Below are positions 1-9,118 of a stretch of DNA of 46,842 nucleotides, one piece after another. Location of the stretch: the NCBI GenBank assembly GCA_903831745.1, contig CAIKYX010000096.1:1-46842 (forward strand), given 5' to 3'. Origin of the DNA: Oligoflexia bacterium (GTDB taxonomy: Bacteria > Bdellovibrionota > UBA1018 > CAIMNF01). A program made the translations under genes and the position numbers. Each line of letters starts with the position of its first letter. Within the stretch, counting starts at the first letter, position 1. Under the pieces are notes generated by a model. That model did not search any database, had not been told where the DNA came from, and saw only the letters and a program-made list of their open reading frames with translations.

Positions 1-1166
1 CAGGCGATTCCCTGATAGGCATTTCTAAGATGGGTCTCGCCGTCTGCATCCATGACGGATCGGCCTTTCGCGAGCTCTACATTCTGCAGCGAACTCATCA
101 GAATCTGACGATCGCCTTGAAGCAATTCGGTTTCTTGTAACTTAATTTCGGCGATATTTCGATTCGAAAGGCTGATCGTCGGAATGATTGCCGCTCCCAG
201 GGTCATCGTACCGGTAGCACGAATCGAACCCAGATCTGCAGCCCCAGTGGTCGAAGACGCACCGATTGCGCCTGAGCCTAGAAATGCAAACATGTTGCTC
301 CATTTTGCGTCGACCGCAGCTTTTTCCATAAACCGAATCTGACCCAATTCGGGGGCAGAACTGACAGCCAAAGAAATTGCATCTTCGATCGGTTTGCCTT
401 CCCATTCGGATGCCGGAAGCCCGACGCGATCGAGCAGTAAGTATTTGTCGTCCGTCAGCGATAGCATGTGCCTGAGTGCTTCTTTTTCATTCACCAGGGT
501 TTCTGCGGCCTTGATTGAATTATCGGCTGCGCTGCTTGCGGCTCCCTCTGCTTGCTCGACTGCAATTGGCGTTACTCCGACTCCGAGCTTCGATTGCAAT
601 TTCAGAATTTCGGCAATGGTGCGAAGATCTTGCGCTTCTTGGGCATAGATCTGAGCAGTCTGTTCGTCGGCAATCATCGTATAGTACACGGTCAGCGCCG
701 CACTATAGGTATTCAGCTCGAGAATCTTGTAAGACAAAAGCTCGGCCTGATAGAGATTCTTCTCTTCGAAGTAGTTAAACCAGTTCGACGGAAACAAAAA
801 CGGAAGCAGCGATTGAATATTCGAAAGGACAAAACTTGGCCCTTTAAAAGACAAGCTGATCGAAGGCAAAAGACTGAGCGCTTTCGACATGACCTGGTCT
901 TTGGCGTCTTCGACTTGCATGAAAGAACCTTGAAGCGACAGATTCTTCTCTAACACCTGAATACGCAGGGATTCGGGATTGACGTGATAAACCTGTGCGC
1001 CTTCGGGGGGCGTGGCGGTAGGAACTGGAGTGGGAGTCCCCGTACAGGTTCCAGTAAAAATAGGAGGAACAACCGTGGGCGCGGGAGTAGGCGTTTGAGC
1101 AAAAGCGCTGGGCGCCACTACGAGACTCCATAAAGCCAAACTTCTTAAAATTGCAGCTATTCTCAT
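1..1166 (-). CDS. TolC-like outer membrane efflux family protein (3' part, runs off the window start)
   Basis: Open frame on the minus strand from ATG at 1166 (MRIAAILRSLALWSLVVAPSAFAQTPTPAPT...), signal peptide plus Pro/Thr-rich segment then helical heptad-like sequence; start overlaps the stop of the upstream ORF (ATGA). Missing from the ORF track because it has no stop in the window. Confidence 0.65.
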   Translation of the reverse strand, partial: MRIAAILRSLALWSLVVAPSAFAQTPTPAPTVVPPIFTGTCTGTPTPVPTATPPEGAQVYHVNPESLRIQVLEKNLSLQGSFMQVEDAKDQVMSKALSLLPSISLSFKGPSFVLSNIQSLLPFLFPSNWFNYFEEKNLYQAELLSYKILELNTYSAALTVYYTMIADEQTAQIYAQEAQDLRTIAEILKLQSKLGVGVTPIAVEQAEGAASSAADNSIKAAETLVNEKEALRHMLSLTDDKYLLLDRVGLPASEWEGKPIEDAISLAVSSAPELGQIRFMEKAAVDAKWSNMFAFLGSGAIGASSTTGAADLGSIRATGTMTLGAAIIPTISLSNRNIAEIKLQETELLQGDRQILMSSLQNVELAKGRSVMDADGETHLRNAYQGIA

Positions 1167-1849
1167 AAGGTCACCCTCAATCCCCCGTTGAGTCCGAACG
1201 CGCTCGCACTCGAACCATTAATGCTTCCTAGAGTTTCAATTGCACTTAAATCCAAAAACCATCCGCTAAACAAAGCCATGCGCACACCCAAGTTGACGTC
1301 CACCGGAAGCCCAAAATAAGTGGAACCTGGATCAGCACCGCCCCGACCGGTAAAAATAAACGATGGTAAAAGCGAAACGCCCAAATAAGGATTGAACCAA
1401 GGGCTAGAAAAATGAAGAGGATCGTACTCGGCACCGACCCGAATCGACACGAGCTGACTCGATTGGGTTGCCACGATCGGAAAACCACCCGTGTCGGAGG
1501 TGTAGTCGAACTCGAGTTGCCGCCAGTTGATACCGAGCTTACCGCTGATTTCTTTCGAATTCTCGGAAAATTGATAGGTGTAATTGAAATAGTAATCGAG
1601 CCCAGTGGCCTTTAATGAAACCGAGCCCACATTGCTAGTAGGAATCGAAAGCTCTTTAGGCGACCAGGATGAGACTCCGAAATCAAGCCATTCGCCTTTG
1701 GGTTCCTTCGAACGATAGGGCGGCGCTACATCGATTGCACTCTTTTCATTTTGAAGCGTGATCGATGGCTCACTCTTCGCAATGACGGGTAAGGCGAAGA
1801 GGCCAAGACAGATGATACTTTTGATGGATTTTTTCTTAGACAGCTTCAT
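1163..1849 (-). CDS. Putative outer membrane beta-barrel protein (secreted, 228 aa)
   Basis: ORF with N-terminal signal peptide and alternating aromatic/hydrophobic pattern; 4-bp overlaps with both neighbours. Confidence 0.6.
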   Translation of the reverse strand: MKLSKKKSIKSIICLGLFALPVIAKSEPSITLQNEKSAIDVAPPYRSKEPKGEWLDFGVSSWSPKELSIPTSNVGSVSLKATGLDYYFNYTYQFSENSKEISGKLGINWRQLEFDYTSDTGGFPIVATQSSQLVSIRVGAEYDPLHFSSPWFNPYLGVSLLPSFIFTGRGGADPGSTYFGLPVDVNLGVRMALFSGWFLDLSAIETLGSINGSSASAFGLNGGLRVTL

Positions 1850-2817
1850 TCTTCAGCCACAACTCCTAGAGGAAGAAAGTTCAGGCGAAAAACTCCTGAC
1901 GAACTCGATACATCGCAGGTGTAAGTAATTTTCGATCCGGCATTTTTACGGGCGCAGAGCAAAGTTCCGGTATCGGCGCCAGAAACTGTGGTTCCTTGCA
2001 GAACTTTTTTCTCGTCATTCAGATAGGTGTCCTTACTCAAAAAATTAAGCTTGAACAAACCAAAGTTCAATCGGGCTGTGACCGCATGATTCGGGTACAA
2101 AAGATTAAGCAAGGTTTGATTCACACTGGTGCTCGGGCTTTCGAGCGTCATTTCGACTCTAAGAGATTCGGTAGGTTTTGCAGGGTCCGGAACATAGTTC
2201 GCCACATACAATTGATTTTCGGTAACCACCTCAGTAACTCGCCTGCTCAATTCGCGCTTCGCGACGACAGCGGGCGCCGCATTTTTACCCACGTTAAATT
2301 TTGCGCCAAAGTCACTGAATCCATCCGATTCGAGTGATCCCTGAAACGTAACGCCATCGGTGGTTCCGTTTAGATCGATCGAATGAGATTTGCCGGTTTC
2401 GTCGAAGACTGCGAAACTCGTTTGAAAAAATCGGGATTTTGGAGTGTAGGCGCCCAAATCTGAGGTGACAGAAGTGGGATTACTACCGGGTAATTGATAC
2501 GTCAGGGTCACTTTGGTGGTGCACCGTTGATCGACCCCCGCTCCATCTGATGATTGCTTCGAGACGACGTCAGGCTTGAGTTCGATCGCGATGCCCCCGA
2601 GTGGAGCACTATCCGTAACCGCATTGAGAACCCCATGGTAAGTACCGGCTATGGGCTGAAGTTGTCCTAAGCACTCGTCGACCAACTGCTTCTGATAATC
2701 CTGCACTGTCTTATCAGAACAAGCTCCACTCAGTGCACTGAGAAATATCGGCCCCACTACTCCCCACATCAAACGAACGAAGTTCTCTCTCTTCATGGCT
2801 GCATCATTTATCCCCAT
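1846..2817 (-). CDS. Hypothetical lipoprotein
   Basis: 323-aa ORF, signal peptide with lipobox-like LSGAC; probable start at the internal Met (MKRENFVRL). Confidence 0.6.
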   Translation of the reverse strand: MGINDAAMKRENFVRLMWGVVGPIFLSALSGACSDKTVQDYQKQLVDECLGQLQPIAGTYHGVLNAVTDSAPLGGIAIELKPDVVSKQSSDGAGVDQRCTTKVTLTYQLPGSNPTSVTSDLGAYTPKSRFFQTSFAVFDETGKSHSIDLNGTTDGVTFQGSLESDGFSDFGAKFNVGKNAAPAVVAKRELSRRVTEVVTENQLYVANYVPDPAKPTESLRVEMTLESPSTSVNQTLLNLLYPNHAVTARLNFGLFKLNFLSKDTYLNDEKKVLQGTTVSGADTGTLLCARKNAGSKITYTCDVSSSSGVFRLNFLPLGVVAEE

Positions 2818-2905
2818 AATTTTGCGATGTCAACGAATGCCCTGAAATAACTTCAGAATATAGTTGCTAAGGCTAACGATATGCATGTATTCAAGTCCTC
2901 GAGAG

Positions 2906-4276
2906 ATGAAGAATATGAGAATAAAAAGCAACACTATTGCTACCAGCGTTATTTTATTCAGTTTTTTGCATTCGAGTTCAATTGCCTTTGCCGCGACGAT
3001 GCCAGTCGAAGGACCTCAGAAGCTAACCCTTTCGGTGCGTGACGCAGTGCAAACCGTTTTAGAAAGAAATCCTGATGTATTGAATGGTCGCGAAAAGCTC
3101 GAAGAAGCCAACGCCAATTCATGGCTCGCACTCTCACAAGTTCTTCCTACACTTACGGGCAACGCATCGGCGGTAATCGAAAAAGATCCAGTGAATAGCG
3201 GAAGCGCGCTTTTTAACGGCACCTCTTACAACAAATACGTCGCTCAATTAAAACTTACCCAACCCCTCTATCAAGGGGGCGCATTGCTTGCGGGTTTATC
3301 AGCGGCGAAAAAAGACAAAGAGATCAGACGGTACAATCTCGAGATTCTCGAACGCGATATCACCACTCAGGTCATTCAGGCTTACTATTCTGTGTTTACG
3401 AACAAACGCGTGTACGAAACCTTGCTCGAAAATCAGAAAGTGCAAAAGGAATCGCTCGCAACTGCCGAACGTTATTACAAAATCGGCCGTGGCCAAAAAC
3501 TGGATGTTCTGCAAATCAAATCACAAATTGCCTTGCTCGAGCCCCAATTGGCGACGGCAAATAATCAAATGCGGGCTGCCGTGTCGCAACTCACGACGCT
3601 TCTTCACGAAAACCAGGCCACAGAAGTGACCTTGTTGGGCTCGGTAAACACGGTCGATGCGGATCTCGTGCGCAAGCTCTTGCCAGAGCGAAAAAAGCTT
3701 CCGGAAATTTCGCAAGGTGAAACCACTATCAGCCAATTTGCAGACAAAAAAGATCTGACCATGGCCCCGTACTATCCGAACCTCAGCCTGCAAAGCACTT
3801 ATGGCCAAACTTCAACCAGCAAAACCGATCTCTTCAGTGATTATGCAAATGGCTGGACCATTGGCCTGTTTTTGACCGTTCCTATTTTTAACGGTCTCGC
3901 ATCTGTAAATGAGCGTCATGCACTGGCCTCGCAAACCGCACAGCTCGAGTACACCCAGACCAAACTTCTCGACACACTCTCAAACAATCAGATTCTAGCT
4001 GAAAGAAATCTAGATACCTTGTCGAATGTGCTGAAGGGATCACAAGAGGCCGCAAAACTTGCCGGGGAATCGTTAAAAGAAGCGCTTCGAGAGTATAAGA
4101 TCCAGACGATCAATTACCTGCAACTTCTGACTTCAGAAACCAACGATCTCACTGCCCAAGTCAGTGCGATTCAGGCGAGCGGAAATTACATCAATGCCTT
4201 AACCAATTTTTGCCAGAGTTCCGGTATCCCGCTCGATCGACTGGTTGATCTCCTGAACAAACCAGATCACCAGTAA
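2906..4276 (+). CDS. TolC family outer membrane protein
   Basis: Signal peptide, 'LSVRDAVQTVLERNPDVLNGREKLEEANA' and 'LKLTQPLYQGGALLAGLSAAKKDKEI' are TolC-family hallmarks; track ORF begins at TTG 2864, ATG 2906 is more plausible. Confidence 0.85.
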   Translation: MKNMRIKSNTIATSVILFSFLHSSSIAFAATMPVEGPQKLTLSVRDAVQTVLERNPDVLNGREKLEEANANSWLALSQVLPTLTGNASAVIEKDPVNSGSALFNGTSYNKYVAQLKLTQPLYQGGALLAGLSAAKKDKEIRRYNLEILERDITTQVIQAYYSVFTNKRVYETLLENQKVQKESLATAERYYKIGRGQKLDVLQIKSQIALLEPQLATANNQMRAAVSQLTTLLHENQATEVTLLGSVNTVDADLVRKLLPERKKLPEISQGETTISQFADKKDLTMAPYYPNLSLQSTYGQTSTSKTDLFSDYANGWTIGLFLTVPIFNGLASVNERHALASQTAQLEYTQTKLLDTLSNNQILAERNLDTLSNVLKGSQEAAKLAGESLKEALREYKIQTINYLQLLTSETNDLTAQVSAIQASGNYINALTNFCQSSGIPLDRLVDLLNKPDHQ

Positions 4277-5356
4277 GAGCGCACCCCAGGCTCGACCGAC
4301 GTTGTATTCCATGAAGTATCCCAATGAACCCAAAGCGCGCACATGGCTGAGCGTAATTAAAAACAAGGCCAAAAAATAAACCATTCCAGAAATGGGTCGA
4401 CGACTCTTAAGCCAGAGATTCAATCCGTACGCTGCCAACGGAAACGACCAGATATGAAGGTGATGCCACGAAAGCGGATGAAAAACGCCCGTCAGCGCCA
4501 AACCGATCATCCACACTTCGACTTCTTTTAGGCGCTTTAGCTTGCGATACAAGAGCGCCAACGATGCCACGTAAAATGAAATAGAAAAAAGGATCTCGAC
4601 GCCTGTATTGGCCGCAGAAATTCCTAATATTCGACAGAAATAACTCGTCAGACTTTGGTTCTTCGAGCCGCGGGTCAAACCAGGATCAAGCGCAAGTGCA
4701 CCCGAAACGGCAGCTTGATGCCAGATTTTGAACATGAGCGCCCAATCCCCATGATAGCTGAGATAGCACGGAAGCGCCGTAAAACAAAAAAGGAGCACCA
4801 GCGTGGACAAGATGAATTTAAGCCGAAAGAAGCGATGTGGAGACTTGAGCACAAGAAGCGCAAACGGAAAAACAGTGAATATCTTTGCCGTAAAGGCCAA
4901 TGCAGCCAACGGCCAGGCCCGCGAATTGGTCGTCATCACCCACATTCCTAAGGCGAGGAGCGGCAAAATAATCTGGCCGTCGAGCGCATGAATACACCAA
5001 AGCCCCCAATAAAGGCAAAGCAGAGGAAACCAAACCTTGCGAGAAACTCCAAGCCCCTGATCGAGGCAACGAATCACGAGAGCCAAGCTTCCTACTCCCA
5101 CCAGCCCCCAAATCCATTTTGCAGTCTCAAAGGAAAATAGCGAAACCGGCAGAAAGAATGGCGAAATCCAGGGGGGATACTTGAAAATCATTCCCCCCAA
5201 GTACAGATCATAGACCGGAGTACCTTGAAGCATGCCACGTCCGGCTTTCCAGAAAACCAAAAAATCCGTACCCTGCCCCACCGTGCTTCGAACCAGCGAA
5301 ACCGCTCCGATCAAAAGAATCATATTACTGATGGTGCGGAGTATCCCTTTTTGCAT
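4199..5356 (-). CDS. Polytopic membrane protein, glycosyltransferase family 87 (DUF2029)-like
   Basis: Many hydrophobic segments; 'QGTDFLVFWKAGRGMLQGTPVYDLY', 'FKYPPWISPFFLPVSLF' are GT87-like motifs. Confidence 0.7.
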   Translation of the reverse strand: MQKGILRTISNMILLIGAVSLVRSTVGQGTDFLVFWKAGRGMLQGTPVYDLYLGGMIFKYPPWISPFFLPVSLFSFETAKWIWGLVGVGSLALVIRCLDQGLGVSRKVWFPLLCLYWGLWCIHALDGQIILPLLALGMWVMTTNSRAWPLAALAFTAKIFTVFPFALLVLKSPHRFFRLKFILSTLVLLFCFTALPCYLSYHGDWALMFKIWHQAAVSGALALDPGLTRGSKNQSLTSYFCRILGISAANTGVEILFSISFYVASLALLYRKLKRLKEVEVWMIGLALTGVFHPLSWHHLHIWSFPLAAYGLNLWLKSRRPISGMVYFLALFLITLSHVRALGSLGYFMEYNVGRAWGALLLVIWFVQEINQSIERDTGTLAKIG

Positions 5357-5420
5357 TGAACCCGATGATAAGTAAATTTAGCGTTAATCGCAACCCATTG
5401 TGGGTTAAGATTGAATTCAA

Positions 5421-6521
5421 GTGAAACCAATGAAAACCTTTTTCTTTACCGGCTATCCGGGCTTTTTAGGAACCGAACTGATCCGAACCCTGCTTCCAGC
5501 AATGCCGGACGTAACGGCCGCCTGCCTGGTTCAGAAGAAATTCATGCCCCAAGCACAACAATCCGTTCAGAAGCTTTGTCAGGAAAAGCCCACGCTTGCA
5601 GGTCGCATTCAACTGATCGAAGGCGACATTACCCTGCCCGATCTCGGAATCACTTCAGAATTGGATGCACTTCAAGAAAATATCGACCAGATTTTTCATT
5701 TGGCGGCAGTCTATGATCTGGCAGTTTCACTCGAAATCGGAACCAAAGTAAATGTGGACGGAACTCGAAACACTCTCGAATTCGCAAAGAAATGCAAACA
5801 ACTCAGTGTATTTCAGTACGTCAGCACCTGTTATGTGAGCGGTCGCCATCCGGGACGCTTTTGCGAAACAGATCTGGATCTGAAACAGGAGTTCAATAAC
5901 TTCTACGAGCAAACCAAATTCGAAGCCGAAAAACTGGTGCAAAATGAAATGAAGCAGGGCTTACCCGGAATCATTTATCGCCCCGCTGTGGTAGTAGGCG
6001 ACAGCACCACCGGCGCAACCGCAAAATTTGATGGTCCTTACTATTTTATTCAATGGCTCTTGCGACAATCCAGGTACGCTCTGATTCCAATGATCGGAAA
6101 CCCCAAGGCACATACGATCAACATCGTTCCCAGCGATTATGTAGTCCGCGCGATGGCGTATCTTAGCCAGCGCCCCGAACTCATCGGAAAGACATTTCAT
6201 CTGTCGGATCCTCACCCGCTCACCGTGCACGACATGATTCACGAACTGGGTCGGGCTTCGGGTAAAAAAATCGTATCATTGCCAATTTCGCTCGGAATTG
6301 CGCAGTTCTCATTGAGTCACATTCAATTACTGCAGAAATTCCTACGAATTCCGCCTGCCACACTCAATTACTTTGTTCATCCGACAGAATACTCTTCTGA
6401 TTTCACACAGAAAATCCTGAATGAAGGACAGATCAAGATTCCTCCATTTCAAAACTACAGTGCGGCTCTTGTGCATTTCATGAAGCAGCATCCTGAAATT
6501 CGCAATCAGGCAATGAACTGA
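5421..6521 (+). CDS. NAD(P)-dependent SDR family / thioester-reductase-like oxidoreductase
   Basis: N-terminal Rossmann motif 'FFTGYPGFLGTEL', 'IFHLAAVYDL', 'VDGTRNTLEFA', 'YVSTCYVSG', YxxxK-like 'YEQTKFEAE'. Start GTG 5421 or ATG 5430. Confidence 0.85.
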   Translation: MKPMKTFFFTGYPGFLGTELIRTLLPAMPDVTAACLVQKKFMPQAQQSVQKLCQEKPTLAGRIQLIEGDITLPDLGITSELDALQENIDQIFHLAAVYDLAVSLEIGTKVNVDGTRNTLEFAKKCKQLSVFQYVSTCYVSGRHPGRFCETDLDLKQEFNNFYEQTKFEAEKLVQNEMKQGLPGIIYRPAVVVGDSTTGATAKFDGPYYFIQWLLRQSRYALIPMIGNPKAHTINIVPSDYVVRAMAYLSQRPELIGKTFHLSDPHPLTVHDMIHELGRASGKKIVSLPISLGIAQFSLSHIQLLQKFLRIPPATLNYFVHPTEYSSDFTQKILNEGQIKIPPFQNYSAALVHFMKQHPEIRNQAMN

Positions 6522-6634
6522 CTGTCAGGTTTTGGTTCATTAAATTTTATTGATTGTGTTTCGTCACGTGGCGTGGCAAATCCATCACTCGATTTAGTGA
6601 GAGTTTTTTAAACCGATCTTAAAAGGGGGGTCTA

Positions 6635-7492
6635 GTGTTTAATAAGTCATTTTATGTAATATTGTCTGCTGTCGTTTTTTTATCTGCTTCATCAGGTTTT
6701 GCCAGTGAAGCCGCAGGTGGAACATCTGAAGCCACCCATAGTACGGTAATAGATTCGATGTATATCAATCTTTTTACGGTCTACCACGGCCCAAGCATGA
6801 CCCAAGTCGATTCGCCTTACACGGTGAACGCCGAAGGAACAAACACTGGTAATCTGAAAAGAAAAACAGGAATGTATTTCGACAGTGACCTCACTGCCGA
6901 CTATCTGATCACTTCTCGGATGGGAGTGGGCGCAACGGTTCCGTTTTTCTATACCGTCACCCAAGGTCAGGACATGACCCTCGGTGATGCCGGCGTGAAT
7001 ATGTTTTACAAGCCAGAAATGGAATCACGAAACCTTCACGTTTATACCAACATCAAGCTTCAGGCTCCGACCAGCGATTACTCAAGACTCATTCACCAAA
7101 CATTCGGTTTCAAAACTACGCCGTATGTTCGTTATGACCTTCCAGGAAGTCGCTTCACGGTAGGTGCTTGGTCAGAAGCCAAGTACTACCTGGGCGCAGA
7201 AAAAGTGAAGGGCATCTCTACGGTTAAGACCTTCAAAACCTATCTCGCACCTTACGTTTCTTACCAACTCATGCCAAAGCTTGCGCTCAACCTCGAGTAT
7301 GAGATGGAAAACGACCATATGGACGGCAATGCACCACTCGATTTTACCGGCTACCAAAGCGATCTTTGCCCGGGCGTGGTTTACATGATCACTCCTAAGA
7401 TTCTGATCAATCCTTATCTGCAGATTTTTACAACGGATCACGTAGCGTTAGATCGCACCGCTCTTGGTGCAGTGATCACCGCAACTCTTTAA
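6635..7492 (+). CDS. Putative outer membrane protein (secreted, 285 aa)
   Basis: Signal peptide and repeated amphipathic aromatic-ended beta strands; family not recognised. Confidence 0.55.
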   Translation: MFNKSFYVILSAVVFLSASSGFASEAAGGTSEATHSTVIDSMYINLFTVYHGPSMTQVDSPYTVNAEGTNTGNLKRKTGMYFDSDLTADYLITSRMGVGATVPFFYTVTQGQDMTLGDAGVNMFYKPEMESRNLHVYTNIKLQAPTSDYSRLIHQTFGFKTTPYVRYDLPGSRFTVGAWSEAKYYLGAEKVKGISTVKTFKTYLAPYVSYQLMPKLALNLEYEMENDHMDGNAPLDFTGYQSDLCPGVVYMITPKILINPYLQIFTTDHVALDRTALGAVITATL

Positions 7493-7541
7493 TCTGGCAA
7501 AGCCACTTTGGCTGTGCCTTGTACTATGTTAGGCTGTCGAC

Positions 7542-8447
7542 GTGAGTTCTACTCCTTCGACAGCCTTTAAGCGTTTCAATAAGGTTAATATTGAAATCAG
7601 CAATATCTGCAATCTTCAATGCACCTTTTGCCCTGAAGTCATCCGCTCTAAGAAAATGATGGATGTCGCCCTTTTTGAAAGCATCATCGAACAGGTTGCA
7701 CCGCTTACCGAACAAGTTACATTTCATTTAATGGGTGAACCCCTGGTACATCCCAAGCTCGAGGAACTGATCCAAACCTGTGCCCGGCATGAGGTACCGA
7801 TCTACCTCGTATCGAATGGCACTTTATTAAAAGAAGCCCAATCGGAATTGCTGTTGCACCCCATCTTCCGGCAGATCAATTTTTCGCTTCATAGTTTCTT
7901 CGATAACTTTCCTGAACGAGACCCTTTGCCATACCTGAATCGAATTTTTGAATTTACCGATCGCGCCCTAAAGGAACGCCCCGACCTTTATTTGAATTTT
8001 CGCTTATGGAATCTATCCAACCCCGAGAGTAAAAATCTGGCGGCCGAGAAACGAAATCTCGAAATGCTCGAGCAGATTGAAGCGCATTTTAAAGTTCAAG
8101 TACCCCGCACGATCGATGTCAGCCGAAACAAAAGCGTAAAACTCGGTGGGCGACTCTATATGCATTTCGATACAGAGTTTATCTGGCCTTCTCCGGATTT
8201 GCCGATCTTGGGCGAACGCGGTACGTGCCATGGTCTTTCATCTCATTTTGGAATTCTCGTAGATGGCACCGTTGTGCCTTGCTGCCTCGATAAAGAAGGA
8301 AATATTCCACTCGGTCGAGTGCAGGAACAACCCATCACTGAAATCATTAATAGCCCCCGAGCCAAGAAAATTCTCGAAGGCTTTCGAAATCGAAAACTTT
8401 ACGAGAGCCTCTGTCAACGATGTCAGTACATTACGAGGTTTGATTAA
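7542..8447 (+). CDS. Radical SAM protein with SPASM-like C-terminal domain
   Basis: 'ISNICNLQCTFCPEV' (CxxxCxxC), 'HLMGEPLVHPKLEEL', C-terminal Cys cluster 'CHGL...VVPCCLDKEGNIPLG...CQRCQY'. GTG start. Confidence 0.85.
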   Translation: MSSTPSTAFKRFNKVNIEISNICNLQCTFCPEVIRSKKMMDVALFESIIEQVAPLTEQVTFHLMGEPLVHPKLEELIQTCARHEVPIYLVSNGTLLKEAQSELLLHPIFRQINFSLHSFFDNFPERDPLPYLNRIFEFTDRALKERPDLYLNFRLWNLSNPESKNLAAEKRNLEMLEQIEAHFKVQVPRTIDVSRNKSVKLGGRLYMHFDTEFIWPSPDLPILGERGTCHGLSSHFGILVDGTVVPCCLDKEGNIPLGRVQEQPITEIINSPRAKKILEGFRNRKLYESLCQRCQYITRFD

Positions 8448-8670
8448 TACTCTATGCGATCAGGATTTTCAGCTCATCAATAGTTATTGAAACTTGATCT
8501 GACAGGCTAAAATAATGGCAATTCTTTAATAGGCCTTCGGCGCCGAAGGTGGTGGAGTTATTTCGGGAAGTGCGCAGGATGTTAGCGTCTTTCTGAGCAA
8601 GTCAAAGGCGTAGGATTGGCACATTGAGTATAGTTTGTCGTATGCGGTTTGACTGACAATCTAGGGCTAG

Positions 8671-8718
8671 AAATGCAGTTTGAGTTTGGAGTTTCTGTTT
8701 GAAGTTTCAGTCCAGTAC
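8671..8718 (+). repeat. Left arm of perfect 48-bp inverted repeat
   Basis: AAATGCAGTTTGAGTTTGGAGTTTCTGTTTGAAGTTTCAGTCCAGTAC. Confidence 0.95.
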
Positions 8719-8756
8719 TGTTTTCAGTTGGGGTGCTTCTTGCAAAACAGAACAGC

Positions 8757-9065
8757 ATGCTTAAAGATTTTCGCGCATTTCAATTTGCAAAAGAGTTTCA
8801 TTGGTCATGTAAAAACCTAAAAGTTTCAAAATATCTTCAGGATCAATTGCTTGGTGCTAGCTCAAGCGTAGTCTTGAATCTGGCCGAAGGGTCTGGAAAA
8901 AGAACAGCCGCCGAACAACGTCGTTTTTATGGAATTGCACTCGGAAGTCTTCGAGAATGCGAAGCCATATTGGAATTGGAGAGAATTGATCAGATAGCTC
9001 TGCGTCAAACCTTAGATCAGCTGGGAGCCATTTTATTCAAATTAAGCCGTTCTTCTGAAAACTGA
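8757..9065 (+). CDS. Four helix bundle protein (S23 / 23S rRNA-intervening-sequence protein family)
   Basis: 'MLKDFRAFQFAKEFHWSCKNLK...LGASSSVVLNLAEGSGKRTAAEQRRFYGIALGSLRECEAILEL' matches the family pattern (S-x-x-x-N-x-AEG-x-G ... f-x-x-IA-x-GS-x-x-E). GTG start at 8733 is also possible. Confidence 0.88.
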   Translation: MLKDFRAFQFAKEFHWSCKNLKVSKYLQDQLLGASSSVVLNLAEGSGKRTAAEQRRFYGIALGSLRECEAILELERIDQIALRQTLDQLGAILFKLSRSSEN

Positions 9066-9070
9066 AATCC

Positions 9071-9118
9071 GTACTGGACTGAAACTTCAAACAGAAACTC
9101 CAAACTCAAACTGCATTT
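9071..9118 (-). repeat. Right arm of perfect 48-bp inverted repeat
   Basis: GTACTGGACTGAAACTTCAAACAGAAACTCCAAACTCAAACTGCATTT is the exact reverse complement of 8671-8718. Confidence 0.95.

Noticed and set aside
142-953. Track ORFs at 142-405(-), 394-648(+), 515-778(+), 552-953(+).
   Set aside because: All overlap the edge-truncated TolC-like CDS on the minus strand, which is the better explanation.
6585-6609. TCACT-cgattt-AGTGA followed by a T-run, possible terminator after the SDR gene.
   Set aside because: Only a 5-bp stem with a gap before the T-run; too weak to call.
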